A stretch of 64,000 nucleotides of DNA from NCBI GenBank assembly GCA_022495995.1, contig JAFEMH010002338.1, positions 1-64,000 on the forward strand, given 5' to 3'. Shown piece after piece: positions 32,633 to 45,105 of the stretch. Made by a program: the position numbers and the translations under genes. This DNA comes from Adenophora triphylla var. japonica (taxonomy: Eukaryota > Streptophyta > Magnoliopsida > Asterales > Campanulaceae). Within the stretch, counting starts at the first letter, position 1. Every line of letters begins with the position of its first letter. Under the pieces are notes generated by a model. That model saw only the letters and a list, made by a program, of their open reading frames with translations. It was not told the origin of the DNA and did not search any database.

Positions 32633-33054
32633 ATTAACTAGTACGGTTGTTTGACTCCACTACAGTAACACCAAATGAGTCCAAAATAATGGTAGAGGTA
32701 GGAGTACTATATGAAATGTGTCGTTCATATTATTAATATTATTAGGGGTGAAAATGGTTTGTCTCGAATCGCAGTTTGAAGTTGAATCGAGTCAAATCGT
32801 GTGTTTTGATTTAATTTTTAGACATAAGTGATTTAACTCAATTTGAAAAATTAACAAATCATGTGGTTCAGCTTAACCAACAATATAAATATTCAACAAC
32901 AGTCTAATTTGATTGGTATTTAGCCAACAATATAAATATTTAATGGGTAGGAGAATGAGTTTCATGTAAATCTAAAAATTGCAGTTTTATCCTAAATTAA
33001 TGTAAATAATATATTTCAAAATTTGTGTATACGTTCTTGCTATATATCTGTAAC
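32633..33054. other. Gap between MULE and TBL 3' end
   Basis: About 420 bp of AT-rich sequence with a duplicated CCAACAATATAAATATT at about 32877 and 32923. It presumably holds the TBL 3' UTR and terminator. No other feature could be supported. Confidence 0.5.
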
Positions 33055-36000
33055 TCAAATGAGAGATTCATATAGAAGTTGATTCCATGTATCTGTAATT
33101 CCTGCCACACACCAATGTGTGCAATCCATTCCTTTGAAACCATTATAACTGCTAGGATGTCCATCTTTTCTCAGTTGAGAAAGCGTAGTAATGTCTAGTA
33201 AATGAACGGGTTTCTTGATTTTGCTCAACACTTCTTTAACGACTTTTGCTGCAGGCGGTAAACCAGACGAGTAAGCTGATCCCTGCAACGGCTCCGTTTC
33301 CTTGGCACAGTTTCTCACTCCGGGCTCATGCCATTCTGCTCCACTAATCATCGTTCAACAAAACTTTGTTAGATCATATTAGTGTAATACAATAGCTTTA
33401 AAGCCTTTAATATGTAATCAAGTTGAATATATATATATATATATGTAACTTACTTGTAGTGAGAAGGAGATACTCCTTGGAAGAAAACCTTAATGTTTGT
33501 TGTGTCCACATCTGTATCAACCCATCTTGCCCATGTATTTAGAGCTTCACGAAAAGCAACCATCCGGTCCATGTCTTTCAATATTTTTGAACCATACTGC
33601 ACATAATCCCATCTACTAACATGATTTGATTAATATAGTTAAGATAAATATATATCTATGTTGCAAAAATTTAATAATCATCATTAACTATATTGTACAA
33701 ACTTTTGTGAATGATATTGTGTACCTCATTATTTATCGTATGAGATTTAAGGGCTTAAATTCAAGGCCTAGATCACTAATAATATGAATTAGAAACCAAT
33801 GCAGTCTTATATTTTATGTTGTAATGCTACTCGTTATTGGGGTGTGGCTACATCTCTTCTATGAGATGTGTGATTGAGATTCACGAGGTTTTACAATATA
33901 ATCGGCTCTTTATGATTCGCAAATTACCCAAAGAAACGATCACACAACTAAAAGAAAGGAGGCGTCGTATCACAAGAACAATTAAAAGGAAGGTTGTCAT
34001 ACACCTGAAGCATCAGTCTCATCACATCAATACAATGAGCAAAGGCGGATCTCCATTTTCTCAGAAGATAACAGTCAGATGTATGAAATCTTTGATCTAC
34101 AGAGAAGCAGGGGTCAAGGTAAACAAAAGCCTTAATTATCAAAGGAAACTTCAGTAGAAGATAAAGTTACAGAGAAAAAAGATCTTGAAAGAAGAATATG
34201 ATATCGAGGGGAGAGCGGAAGATCAAGAAAAAGAAAAAAACAAATTCACAAGGTTTTGGTTGAGGATAGTGAAGATCTCATTACTGAAAAGATATCTGAA
34301 GGCACTCATTCATTCATAAATCACAAAAAGAAGAAAAATGTTTTTTCAGACGAAGCGAAAAGGGTGTGGCAATTTATCAAACTATTAGGTCTTGAAGCAA
34401 GGATGGCTGCACTGACCAAAAGTATATAGAAGGATTTCGAAAGTTCATTGGCGAAATGGACAACTCATATAATGTCGACATCAATTCATGTGAATCTGAA
34501 TAAAGTGATTGAGATTATTAGAGATATTATCCTACATTGCAAATTGAAAAACCTTGAATATGACATATGAAAACCTTGTGACACTTCCATTTATCGCCAG
34601 TTGGTTTTAAGGTGTAAACTCATACTTTAAGATGGTATCAAAGCAAGTCCTTTACACGTGAATATATAAAGGCCCACGATGTTACTCCGTGCCCCACGAT
34701 TAATAAGTCCACGTTATAAGCCTTTCGCAAAGCCCGGCTAGAATTGAGGGGGTGTGTTAGAGATATTATCCCACATTGAGAATTGAAAAACATTTCATTT
34801 GACATATAAAAATTTTGGGCTACTACCATTAATAATAATTGCTTTTAAGGTGAAACCTCAAACTTTAATTGAGATGCGAATGCAATATCAGTGCGGTGTA
34901 TGTGTCAAGGGTCTGGGCTTTCAATGGCTTAAGTCAGATTCCCTCATTGCTTGGTAGAACCATGTGTGAAATATGCAAAATGGTCGGTGGCTTTAAAAAT
35001 ATTAATGAGCTTTAGGTTTGTTGTCATTTCCCCAGGCTCCACCTATTTTGTATTGTGGTTTTTAATTGATGCATAGTAGTTCTCATATTTCGTAAGCTCA
35101 GTGTGGCTCTTATCATCATATTCCTTTAATAATAATTTTTTTTGCTGGAAAAAATAAATCATAAGGCTGTTAAGGATATCAAGAATACTTCTTAACATAT
35201 AATTATATATTTCATATAACTTGTACTTCCTCCATCCCAAAATGTTTGTCTCATTTGACTTTTTAGTTGAACTTTAACCACAAATATATGACAATTTAAT
35301 TATATTCATGAAATTCTAAAAAGTCCTATTGATTCACCATTAATAATATTATCAACAACAACTTTTAAAATTTCATGAACATGATTAATCTCTCATAAAT
35401 TTGTGGTCAGAGTTCAACAAAAAAGTCAAATGGGACAAACATTTTGAGACGGAGGGAGTATTACTTATTATCTTAATATAATTACTATTGGGTAGTTTCT
35501 TTATTTATTTGATATATTTTGAATAGCTTGAAAACCACTTCACCTTTGATATAAATAACTTCACCACTAGTATAAATATACTTACTTTATAAATATTTAT
35601 AAATAATAAGATTCTAGAGTTTTCTTTAACGAAATTCCTCCACAACCTCCTCACAACTTTTCACAATATCTTTCACTTAATTCTATCATGGTATCATACG
35701 CCTAGTGATCCACGACCCTATTAAATGCTTCCGCCGCCCACACCCACCCTCGGCTCAACCTTAATAGTCGCCCACAACCTAATCACCACCACCCTCGGCT
35801 AAATCCTAATAGCCGCTGACGTAGTGGAAGACAAGATCGATAATCAATTACTGTTGTAACGCACACGTTAGCAAGTAGTAATCGACCTTTAACACTCGTA
35901 AAATTTAATTAATACTAAGAGTTGGAAGAAGAAGAAATCAAATATTTATTAAAAACGACAAAACTTCCTTTAAAAGCCCTAAAATAATGTATTTAAAGTA

Positions 36001-39000
36001 TTCCAAAAACCCTAATCAGAAATAAAGCCTGCTCATGGGTCATAGCCCATGAATTTTGTTCCTCTCGAAAAGACGATCGTTTTGATATGATGTGCGTCCC
36101 GTAACTCCTCCGAAGTCAAAAGTTACGCCCTTTACGATCCAACTCCTCTAAAAACCCGATTGCTAACGATTCGACTGCATCATTCTCCCCACGCCTGAAA
36201 AATTCGTCCTCGAATTGTCAACCATCTCTTCGTCTGACGAATCCCCAGAATATGGAACCAAATGCTTAACATTAAAGACATGAGAAGTACGAACATGACT
36301 AGGCAGCTTCAACTTGTATGCATTTGGATTAATCTTCGCAATGACCTCCACAGGACCAATCTTCTTAACTGACAATTTATTATACGTACCAATCGGAAAA
36401 CGATCCTTTGTCAGGATAGCCCACACGAAATCACCAACCTGGAATTCCACTCGATGCCTTTTCTGATCAGCAGCCTGTTTGTACTTATCATTCGCTGCCT
36501 GCAAATTGTCACGAACCTTGGTATGAATTTCCTACAAACCCGAAACCAAATCCACTGCCTTGCCATGAAGTTTCTGCCTACTAGGTAACTTGATCAGATC
36601 CAACGGCCCCTTAGGCTGAATCACATAAACCACCTGGAACGGACTGAACCCAATGCTACAATTAATGGCATGATTGTGTGCAAATTCAGGTTGAGACAAC
36701 TTCTAATCCCAAGATTTGACATGGTCGCCTACCAAACACCGCAACAAATTACCCAACGACCTGTTAACCACCTGTATGACCATCAATCTGAGGATGATAT
36801 GCACTGCTAAAATTAAGCCGAGTGTTAGCCATTTTCCACAAACTGCGCCAAAAATGACAAAGTAATCGGGTATCTCTATCAGACACAATCGCAGACGGTA
36901 ACCCATGCAGACGGTAAACCTCCCTGAAAAATAGCTGAGCGTCATTAACCGCATCAGTTGTCTTCTTGCATGGAATGAAATGAACCATCTTCGAAAACAT
37001 GTCGACAACCACAAATATAGAATCATGTCCCCGCTGTGTAAAAGGCAACCTAAGTACAAAATCCATACTAATCTCAACCCATATCTGACTCGGAACAGGT
37101 AAAGGCATATACAGCCCCACATTAGTAGCAACGCCCTTGGCCATATGACACACCCGACACCTCTGCACAAACTTGTCTACTTCCTTCCTCATACTCGACC
37201 AAAAATAAGAAGCTTGCACTAGCTGCAAAGTGCGATCTCTACTAACATGCCCCTCCCTATTCAGCTCTTGTATAATCATCAAACGTAGGCTACTATCAGG
37301 AACACATAACTGATTACCTCGAAATAAAAATCCATCATACAACAAAAAATCATGTTAACGCCCAACCCCTCCCCATTCAGCTCTTGTATAATCATCAAAC
37401 GTAGGCTACCATCAGGAACACATTACTGATTACCTCAAAATAAAAATCCATCATACAGCAAAAAATCAGGTTAACGCCCAGCCCGAGCATCCTCCAAAAC
37501 TACTGAAAAATATGGATCAGCAGCAAGTAACTCGCGAAACGAATCAAACCCTGGTACTTCCACACGCATAGTAGTCAGTAAACCCCAACATCTACTCAAC
37601 GCATTCGCCACCTTGTTAGTAATACCTGCCTTATGATTGACCACAAACGTGAATTGCTGAAGAAATGCAACCTAGCAAGCATGGCGAGCAGATAACTTAT
37701 CCTGACTATGAAGATGTTGCAAGGAATCATGGTCAGTGAATAAGATGAATTCATGATGGAACAAATAATGGCGCCAATGCTTCACGGCCTGAACTACAGC
37801 ATAGAACTCCACATCGTAGGTGCTATAACGTGCTTTGGCTTCCGACAACTTTTCACTGAAATATGCCACTGGTCGCCCCTTTTGGCTCAGAATAGCCCCA
37901 ATACCCACCTTTGAAGCATCCGTATGCAGCTTAAAAGGCTGTGAAAAATCTGGTAACACCAAAATAGGCGCAGTCGTCAAACGCTCCTTAATTTGCTGAA
38001 ATGCAGTGTCTGCCTCTACAGTCAAAGAAAACTGGGCCCCTTTCATACAATCAGTAATAGGAGCCATAATAATACCACTGAAATGAGGGGTATGAAACGC
38101 CGATAAAAAGATGCTAAACCATGAAAACTCCGCACCTCTGTGATCGTCATAGGCTTGGGCCAATGCTGCACCGCTGCCACTTTGGCAGTATCCACCTATA
38201 AACCTTCACCTGAAATCACGTACCCCAAAACTAATACACATGGTACCATAAACACGCATTTCTATGTAGCTGCATAAAGTTTCTCCTTACGAAGTACAGA
38301 CAAGACCTCTCTCACATGCCGTAGAAGCTCTTCCTGACTCCGACTGTAAATAAAGATGTCATCAAAATAGACCACTACAAAAATCCCAATAAAAGGTCGC
38401 AACAACTGGTTCATCACACGCATGAACGTACTTGGGGCATTAGACAACCCAAAAGGCATAACCAACCACTCGTACAAATCCTCTCGAGTTTGGAAGGTTT
38501 TTTCCACTCATCCCCTGGCCTAACACGAGTCTGATAATAGCCACTTTTTAAATCCAACTTTGTAAAAACCACAACACTACTAATCTGATCAAGCAAATCA
38601 TCAAATCGAGGAATCGGAAACCTGTAACGTACTGTAATCTTATTAATAGCCCTACTATCAACACACATACGCCAATAACCATCCTGTTTAGAAATTAAAA
38701 TAGCCGGTACAGCGCAAGGGCTCAAACTCTCACGAATGTGCCCCTTCACTAACAACTCCTCAACTTGCCTACGCAGCTCCTCATGTTCCTTAGGGCTCAT
38801 ATGATAATGAGGTCTGTAAGGAAGACTCCCCCCAGGAACCAACTCAATATGGTGCTGAATATCACGTAGTGGTGGTAATTCCGCAGGCAACTCAATAGGA
38901 AATACACTAGCAAATTCTTGTAACAAAGCAGAACAGCATCAGGAACCTGAATGGGGTCAAAAAGTGATTTCCTGAGCAACACAAACACCCTATCAGTGGT

Positions 39001-42000
39001 TTCTACCTCATCTACAAATTATGCTAATGACAGAAACGATGAACAAGCAACCTATTTTGCCACTTTTACTACAGGTTTAGTAGGAACTAGCACAAATTTT
39101 GTCCCTTCTACTAACAAACTGTAAGTATTATTATGACCGTTGTGAATAACCTGTCAATCAAATTGCCATGGGCTGCCCAAAAATAAATGGCAAGCATCCA
39201 TAGCAACAACATCACACCACAGTTCATCACGGTATTTAGCACCAATAGAAAAACAAATAAGAGCGTGTTTAGAAACTGTTACCTCACCACCTTTTTTAAG
39301 CCACGCCAATTTATATGGCTTAGGATGCTTCTCCGTTTGAATATTCAACCTCTAGACTGCTTCCTCTGCGATGATGTTCTCACAGCTACCTGAATCAATC
39401 ACAAATCGACACACCTTTCCCAAAATAGTACAAGTAGACTGAAAGATTTTATTACAGAGCCAATCATTCTCGTCAGTAGTGCACGGAGTTAGGTACGAAC
39501 GCCTGACAACAAGAGAAATACCCACATCGCCCGTCACCAACTGTTCCTCTTCATCAAACATGGGTTGCTCAGGCAATTCCCTCTCCTCTGCCCATGTATC
39601 GTCCTCTGTTTCATTGAATAATGCTTTCTTTCCAACTAGTTTGCAATCTACTTGTCGATGTCCGACTTCGCCACAACTAAAACATTTAATGTTCCTGCTA
39701 CTGCTGGCCCCTCGGTTAAACTGACTGCCAGCATTGGCTGGGGTTGGAGCGACTGATGGGGTGTTACCGATGGCCCCTCCTGTTGTACTAACCCCTCCAG
39801 ATCCACCTCCACTACCAAACCGTCTCGACTGCGAGTGCCCGCTGGTGTGCTTCCGAAACAGAGCCAATATCAAACACGTTTAGGGTATCTTAGATCTGAA
39901 CCCGCAACCTATGTACCTCGCGACCATCGGATCTGATGTCTCCTGAATCTCGTTTATGGCCATTAACTGGTAATAATCAGTGGTATAATCATCTACCGAA
40001 CGTGGGCCTTTCTTCAGATTATGCAACCTCTGAAATAGTATGCGCTAGTAGTTGTAAGGCAAAAACGATGCCCTCAACTGCTTCTTCATCTTTTCCCATG
40101 ACTCAATTTTGGATTTCCTAGCCTGGCACGCGACATCTTAAGTTGTTTCCACCACGCTGTTGCCCTACCTCGCAGCCTTGTGCCTACCAACGTCACCCGC
40201 CTCTTTATGGAACCCTTTTAAACTCCAATATTTCCTCCACTATTGCCACCCAATCCAGATATTCCTCCACCTGCAGCCCACCATTGAATTCTAGAATATC
40301 AGTCCGCATACCAGCCTCCCAACGCCGATTATCCTCCTCTATCGGGGGTCGTTGTGGTCGATGCCTAACCTGCGGAATCACCTCATAATATTCGCCATCA
40401 CCACCATCAGAATCCACCTCCCAGTCTCGCTGACCACTAGGTCGAGTATGATTCCTCTGATTATGTCGATTGAACAAGTCGGTCATCCTGCCCGTTAAAT
40501 GTTCCATCATTAACTCCATGCGTTGATCTACGATGGCTCCGATGCGGTCTTCCAGAGCTGCCTCATCTCGCTTGTAGATTTCTTCCACAGTCTGTTTCCT
40601 CACTCGTGGCACGATTCCAAGGCTCTGATACCAACTGACGTAGCGGAAGACAAGATCGATAGTCAATTACTGTTGTAACGCGCACGTTAACTAGTAATTG
40701 ACCTTCAACACTCGTAGAATTTAATCAATACTGAGAGTTGGAAGAAGAAGAAACCAAATCTTTATTAAAAATGTCAAAACTGCCTTTAAAACCCTAAAAT
40801 AATGTATTTAAAGGTCTCTAAAAGCCCTAATCAGAAATAAACCCTAAAACAGTAAAATTACGAAAAAGTCCAAAAAACTGATAAAACTTCAAAAGGCCGT
40901 TTGAGGGCCATAGAAGCGGAATTTGGGCTTTTTAAAGCCTACCATGACTTTTGTTCCTCTCAAAAAGACGATCATTTTGATATGATATGCGACCCGTAAC
41001 TCCTCCGGAGTCAGAAGCTACGCCCTTTACGATCCAACTCCTCTAAAAACCCGATTGCTAACTCTTCGACTACATCGGCCGCCCTACCCTAACATCAATT
41101 CTTCACCAAATACCCTTGTGGCATAACCTTAATCGCCTCCCCACCCTAACACCTCAATTTTACAAACCTCTATTCTAGGTTTTTTGACCGCCCACATCCA
41201 AGCACCACGACACATAGCCTCTTGTGGCTTCCATCCGGTTTTCACCACCATTGACACAACCCTAATAGCCAATAAATAAAAGTGCGACATTTATTTTGGC
41301 ATGAATGGAGTATTGTGGGAGTATTTAGAAGCTTCCAAGGTGGCAAAAACTAATTTATACTTACGGTTGTTTCACTCCACTGCGGTACCACCAAAGCCAT
41401 GTGTTGAAGACCAAAATATCCTCTTGTTTCCAAATTTCTCCACTTTTAATGGAATTGAGCTTCAAGACTCGACCAATTTTTTCCACGGCAATATCCACCA
41501 AGTATGGAGAATGAACTATGCTTACTGATACTCCATAGTCCTGCACATTCAATAGCGAAAGGAATTTTACAAAATCCATAATGAGAGTGTCTATCTGACT
41601 ATTTACTTGGTATTCATTTCAAAATCTTACCTACTTACAAAAATAAATTTCATCTTCGACTTGTCAACGATTTTAATAAAAGTTTTTTATTGATTTATAA
41701 GTTCTTTATACTATAGTAAAATTGCATTAAAATTATTTTTTATTTCGAAATGTAATATTTATTTTGAAATAATGTACGAAAAGATGAACGGACCAGAAAG
41801 ATAACGGTATTAGTTTCATCCTTGCTCTCTGATGTGACGTTGGATTGAGGCACGGCAGCATGAAGAAGGCATAGAAACGATTGCCATTGATTTAGACTCA
41901 ATGAGTCTCCGATAAACATTATCTTCTTCCCCTTATATCTATTTAAAAAGTCTTTCCCATCAAACCTGCACACATTCTGATTCCAAAGTAAATATAAACT

Positions 42001-43547
42001 AAAAAACTCTATATAAAAAAAAAAGTAATATTAGAATTACAAAATATTGCTCACAAAATTATAGCTGACAATAAATAATTGAATGTTTATCTTGTGGGCT
42101 AAAATATTAAATGATCTAAACACCAATCATTTAGTGACAACTAAGATTTTGTGCGCATTATGTGCCACTAGCATTGCTCTTCAAAAATTTCCTATTTGCA
42201 AATGGATCTATAAATATATAGTTGAAATATAAATTCGCAAATGGTTACTAAAAGAACATATATATAATAGGGAATTTACTATTTGATGCCTTTACAACTA
42301 TCATTCAAAATATTACTTCCCCACATTAAATTAATGGTATCTCTAAAACTACCTTATTTTTATAAGAATAGATTTGAAATTTAAATGTTTTTAGCCCAAA
42401 ATGATAGATAATGTGAATCAATTTTTGGGTAAAAAATTGCAGATATTTTTGATTGGCTGAATGAAGTAATTAACCAGGTGATTTATTAATAATAAGAAAT
42501 ATTCAATCCTTGTGAAATGATGTTCTCACTTTTTTTTTATTGAATTTTGAGCAATAATATTTATTAATTTAATTATTTTAATAAAAATCTAAATTTTATT
42601 ATTAATATAACATTGCAAATACTATTAATAGCATAGGATACTTAAATTAATATATAATCATCTCTCAAAATTGCATCAAACAAGTAATAAAATAACGGAA
42701 ACATCTTTTCAGTTGTAATATACGAGATTGCAAGCCTTTTCATCAGAAGTATTTTCTAGAGAAAAAAAACCCCACCTACTCCTTTTTCATACACGTTAAG
42801 TATTACTTCCTCCTCCTCCTGTCCATTCCAAAGTAGCTGTCGGTTTTTTTATCAAAAATTTGATCCAAAATAATTATTGTTTTTGAGTTGAAAATATTAA
42901 ATTTTCATATTTGCCCGGAACATGGATCATTGGAGTAATTGTTTTATTGGGCGACATAAGGATGGAGAAATAATTAAAAGGGGTAAATCGGGTAGTTTTT
43001 TCATTAAAATGTACTAATAATTTGTTTTTCTTAAAAATGTGAAAATTTCAAAAACGACAGTTATTTTGTATTAAGTAATTTGAATATTCAAGTTTTTCAA
43101 AAAGTTGATTTTTAAGCAATATTTTGTCCATAATAATATTAAAAAATAATAATTTTCTTAAACAGTGATGTTTTGAGAAAAAATAAAAATATTCATAAAA
43201 GGAAATTAGTAGCCCAGAAAAACATACCTTGGTAAGTCACAGGAAGTAGGCTGCCAACGATACTTAAGATAATCATGGTCCGGACGACCATACTTAACAC
43301 AATCGAATTCCTTCCGAATGTGTGGACACGCCGAAGAATCATACATCGGATATGATTTATCGAACACCCAACTCCCCTCATACACGTTACACGTTCCGTT
43401 TACTTTCCTCGCTCTTGCTGCCACTGCCGCCGACTTCTGCCCGGCCACCTTCCTTAAACCGCCATTTGCCGCCGCTTTGTCGGAAAAAATACAGAGAAAA
43501 AGTACTCCTACGACGACAATAGAAGTCAAATGAATGACTGAATCCAT
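33055..43547 (-). CDS. TBL: Trichome birefringence-like (TBL/PMR5) protein, five exons, intact
   Basis: Exons (minus): 43547-43228, 41965-41794, 41540-41365, 33612-33454 and 33343-33055. They sum to 1,116 bp, 371 aa, with every junction GT-AG and in phase. Exon 1 encodes a hydrophobic signal anchor (about residues 8-22) and the PMR5N domain ([40 protein letters not shown]). Exon 2 has the esterase motif [13 protein letters not shown]. Exon 3 has [11 protein letters not shown]. Exon 5 has the DxxH motif MDCTHWC. GDS and DxxH together form the catalytic site of TBL polysaccharide O-acetyltransferases, which act in the Golgi on cell-wall polymers. Length is normal for the family; motifs suggest the TBL36-43 subgroup, not settled. 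Intron 3 (41364-33613, 7,752 bp) carries nested transposons. This is the only clearly intact host gene here. Confidence 0.92.
33625..34510 (+). pseudogene. Weak coding-like stretch in TBL intron 3
   Basis: Basic, Lys-rich codons continue over several hundred bases in changing frames, for example a 106-aa frame at 33837-34157. Plus-strand codons near 34340-34410 give [18 protein letters not shown], which resembles the lead-in to the endonuclease of plant LINE-type elements. No endonuclease or RT motif is present. I regard it as an unidentified transposon remnant. Confidence 0.25.
34516..34870 (+). mobile_element. TRIM element, 355 bp
   Basis: LTRs of 117 bp (34516-34632) and 116 bp (34755-34870) start T(A/G)TTAGAGATATTATCC and end near ACTTTAA. 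A PBS TGGTATCAAAGC (iMet-like with one change) sits at 34633-34644 and a purine tract GAATTGAGGGGG before the right LTR. GAGAT flanks both sides (34511-34515, 34871-34875), a 5-bp target duplication. There is no coding capacity. LTR divergence shows it is old. Confidence 0.8.
35224..35460. mobile_element. Stowaway MITE 3 in TBL intron 3
   Basis: Ends are TACTTCCTCCATCCCAAAATG and CATTTTGAGACGGAGGGAGTA, 237 bp with TA borders. TIRs of about 40 bp extend through GTCAAATGGGACAAAC. Confidence 0.85.
35464..35811 (+). mobile_element. Possible truncated LTR element hosting the gypsy
   Basis: The stretch ending TTCTATCATGGTATCATACG near 35700 resembles an LTR end followed by a TGGTATCA-type PBS. The next bases are Pro/Thr-rich and continue beyond the gypsy at 41083-41270 (repeated CCTAATAGCC and CCACCCTAACA motifs). 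This suggests the gypsy landed in an older plus-strand element. No second LTR was found. Confidence 0.3.
35817..36182 (-). repeat. 3' LTR and polypurine tract of intronic gypsy
   Basis: 366-bp LTR preceded on the minus strand by CAGGCGTGGGGAGAA (36197-36183), the polypurine tract. Confidence 0.8.
36163..39351 (-). pseudogene. Intronic gypsy pol: RT, RNase H, integrase
   Basis: RT: frame 38926-38414 has [40 protein letters not shown] and [21 protein letters not shown] shift near 38500 precedes [20 protein letters not shown] and [11 protein letters not shown] with the YFDD active site. RNase H: 38163-37672 ([34 protein letters not shown]). Integrase: HHCC block HVSRDRTLQ...CRVCHMAKG and core with [13 protein letters not shown] and [17 protein letters not shown] (37345-36764); the Glu region is lost near 36760. 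A C-terminal domain ([20 protein letters not shown], 36504 on) follows. A 116-bp tandem duplication lies at 37251-37480. No chromodomain was seen. Confidence 0.8.
37251..37480. repeat. 116-bp tandem duplication in gypsy integrase
   Basis: Two copies of a unit containing ATTCAGCTCTTGTATAATC, at 37259 and 37375, differ by a few bases. It interrupts the region just before the HHCC domain. Confidence 0.85.
39352..40600 (-). pseudogene. Intronic gypsy gag and protease
   Basis: The N-terminal frame (to 40205) holds acidic, Arg-rich gag sequence. The gag core between 40205 and 39873 is broken by shifts. The frame 39873-39352 has a zinc knuckle [14 protein letters not shown], a spacer and a protease with [13 protein letters not shown], where DSG is the active site. 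Confidence 0.75.
40622..40633 (-). other. PBS of intronic gypsy (tRNA-iMet)
   Basis: The minus strand reads TGGTATCAGAGC two bases inside the 5' LTR. Confidence 0.85.
40636..41077 (-). repeat. 5' LTR of intronic gypsy
   Basis: 442 bp, matching the 3' LTR but with about 76 bp more (a CTAAAACAGTAAAATTACG stretch around 40852-40930, absent in the other). The first base is C where the other LTR has T. The length difference and point changes indicate considerable age. Confidence 0.85.
41966..43227 (-). other. TBL intron 1
   Basis: 1,262 bp, GTATGT donor and TGCAG acceptor, AT-rich. A stretch near 42795 (TTACTTCCTCCTCCTCC) faintly recalls a Stowaway end, but no partner end was found. Confidence 0.7.
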
Positions 43548-43604
43548 GTTTTTGTTTCACACAGCTGATGGACAGGTTGTGTGAGGTGGAAGTATGTTGA
43601 GTTG

Positions 43605-43640
43605 ATTGGGGGTATATATATATTTATGTATATAGAAAGG
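43605..43640 (-). promoter_or_regulatory. Probable TBL TATA region
   Basis: The minus strand reads ATACATAAATATATATATACC, about 65-90 bp before the ATG at 43547, a usual distance for a plant core promoter with a short leader. Confidence 0.45.
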
Positions 43641-44830
43641 AGCCAGTGAGAGAGACTTGATTCTGGTAATAATAATTTATTTCCTATTATTTAGGTGCAC
43701 GTTAAGGATGAATTTGGTCAATTTCATTTCGTGTTTGTATTATTCAAATTTTGTCTTGTACTCATCATATATATCGTATTTATTTGATATACGTCTTGTA
43801 CTCATCATAAATGTTGTATTTATTTGATATACGTCGTAAAATATGTGTCATCTTTCTAATTAAAAGAAGAGAATTAGCACAATTTTAACATTGAACAAGT
43901 AATGTACAATCAAGTAAATAGTAAAGCATTTTTTAAATATTAATAAGTCAATGCAATATTTATTTAGCACAGAGGAATCATATTTTTGCCCTTTAAACAA
44001 CTTTTGTAACAGATATACATGAAAACCCTTTATAATCTCATTTTCGTTTAACCAAAATATACTTCATTACATAATAAATATCGCTTTAGGTCAACTAAGT
44101 TGAGCTTTTACCAAAAAGTTATGAAAATTTAATTGTCGACGTACTATTTTTAAAATTGTTATTGATACATTAATCGAGACACAATTTTTAACTACTTTTA
44201 AATTTTTATGGGGATAAATAATATGTTTGTCAAAGTTAAACTTAGTTTTGATCAAATGCGACATTTATTTTGGTATAAGACGTAATAAACTATGGGAAAA
44301 ACCATTGGTAAAAAATTATTTAGGCACAAAGGTGTTTGAAGGAAAAGTTTGAAAGGTCATTTATTTTGGAATAAAAAAGGGTATTTAATATGGGACGAAT
44401 TGAGTATATTATATAGGAATTTTTACCATTGTTTTATTTGATTATTGTAAATTAATTGTAAAAGCATTTAATTCTAAATTACTCTAAAGTATTTAGTCTA
44501 TCTGGGATGGAGAGTATATTTTTGTGAATTTTTTAATTTTTACAAAAATATAACCTCGTATAATAAATTTCTAGCTAGAGTTTTTGCATTTGGTTGTTAA
44601 CAAAATATAATATACTACATCATATATATTAAATCTTTGTAATGAATTTTACATTAATAAAATTTGGTCGCTACAACCACGAAAAAAAAATTATGCAAAT
44701 ATTTGACCTCATAGCTTTTGAATCTATATGAGAATTGTTATATAAACTCGTAAAATTGTTGAGTAAACCCGTAAAACTAAACCCATCCCAAATAAATTAA
44801 ATAAATCCCCCTCTTTTCCCTTTATACCCC
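43641..44830. other. AT-rich intergenic region
   Basis: No supported gene. There are duplicated GTCTTGTACTCATCATA...GTATTTATTTGATATACGTC blocks (about 43753 and 43793). Two stretches (ACATTTATTTTGGTATAAG at 44261, CATTTATTTTGGAATAAAA at 44359) resemble inner ends of Stowaway-type MITEs, but complete ends are missing. Confidence 0.5.
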
Positions 44831-44928
44831 TTGTCTATATCCCCACCCACACCCACACCCACCCACCCACCCAATTAACTCTCATTTACTCCCTCTCTCT
44901 CACTCATCCTCACCCACAACCAAACCTT

Positions 44929-45060
44929 AGAGAGAGAAAGAGAGAGACGTTTGAAATTTTAGAGAGAGAAGAGAGACCACCACTGCAGAGAGAGAGAGAA
45001 GAGAGAACGCAGAGAGAGAGAGAGAGAGAGAGAAGAGAGAACGCTGAGAGAGAGAAGAAA
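44929..45060. repeat. GA microsatellite in leader of PMD gene
   Basis: Interrupted (GA)n runs, the longest at about 45011-45036. It precedes the ATG at 45106. Confidence 0.8.
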
Positions 45061-45105
45061 GAAGAAGCAAAACCTAAGTAGAAGAAGCCATTTTCAAGAT
45101 TCAAG

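Larger units (their letters stand above)
35817..41077 (-). mobile_element. Chromovirus-like Ty3/gypsy element in TBL intron 3
   Basis: It has LTRs at both ends (40636-41077 and 35817-36182), starting TGATG(T/C)AGTCG and ending CTACGTCA, and the 5-bp duplication GCCGC at 35812-35816 and 41078-41082. The PBS TGGTATCAGAGC (iMet) and a polypurine tract are present. Domain order gag, PR, RT, RH, INT defines Ty3/gypsy; integrase and RT motifs resemble Reina/CRM-type chromoviruses. It is inserted in the same orientation as TBL, so its LTR polyadenylation signals could act on TBL transcripts. Frames are broken in several places. Confidence 0.85.

Noticed and set aside
36703..37170. 155-aa Leu/Cys-rich minus-strand frame
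   Set aside because: Shadow of the gypsy integrase frame (37345-36764), which has the HHCC and DDE blocks.
40622..40633. GCTCTGATACCA (also 13896-13907) as a tRNA gene end
   Set aside because: It equals the 3' end of initiator tRNA-Met but has no acceptor arm or cloverleaf upstream. Placement two bases inside LTRs shows it is a retrotransposon PBS.
42795..43100. A fourth Stowaway MITE in TBL intron 1
   Set aside because: Only one weak end (TTACTTCCTCCTCCTCC) is present, with no matching inverted end or TA pair.
44910..45104. Leu/Ser-rich minus-strand frame
   Set aside because: Product of the GA microsatellite.
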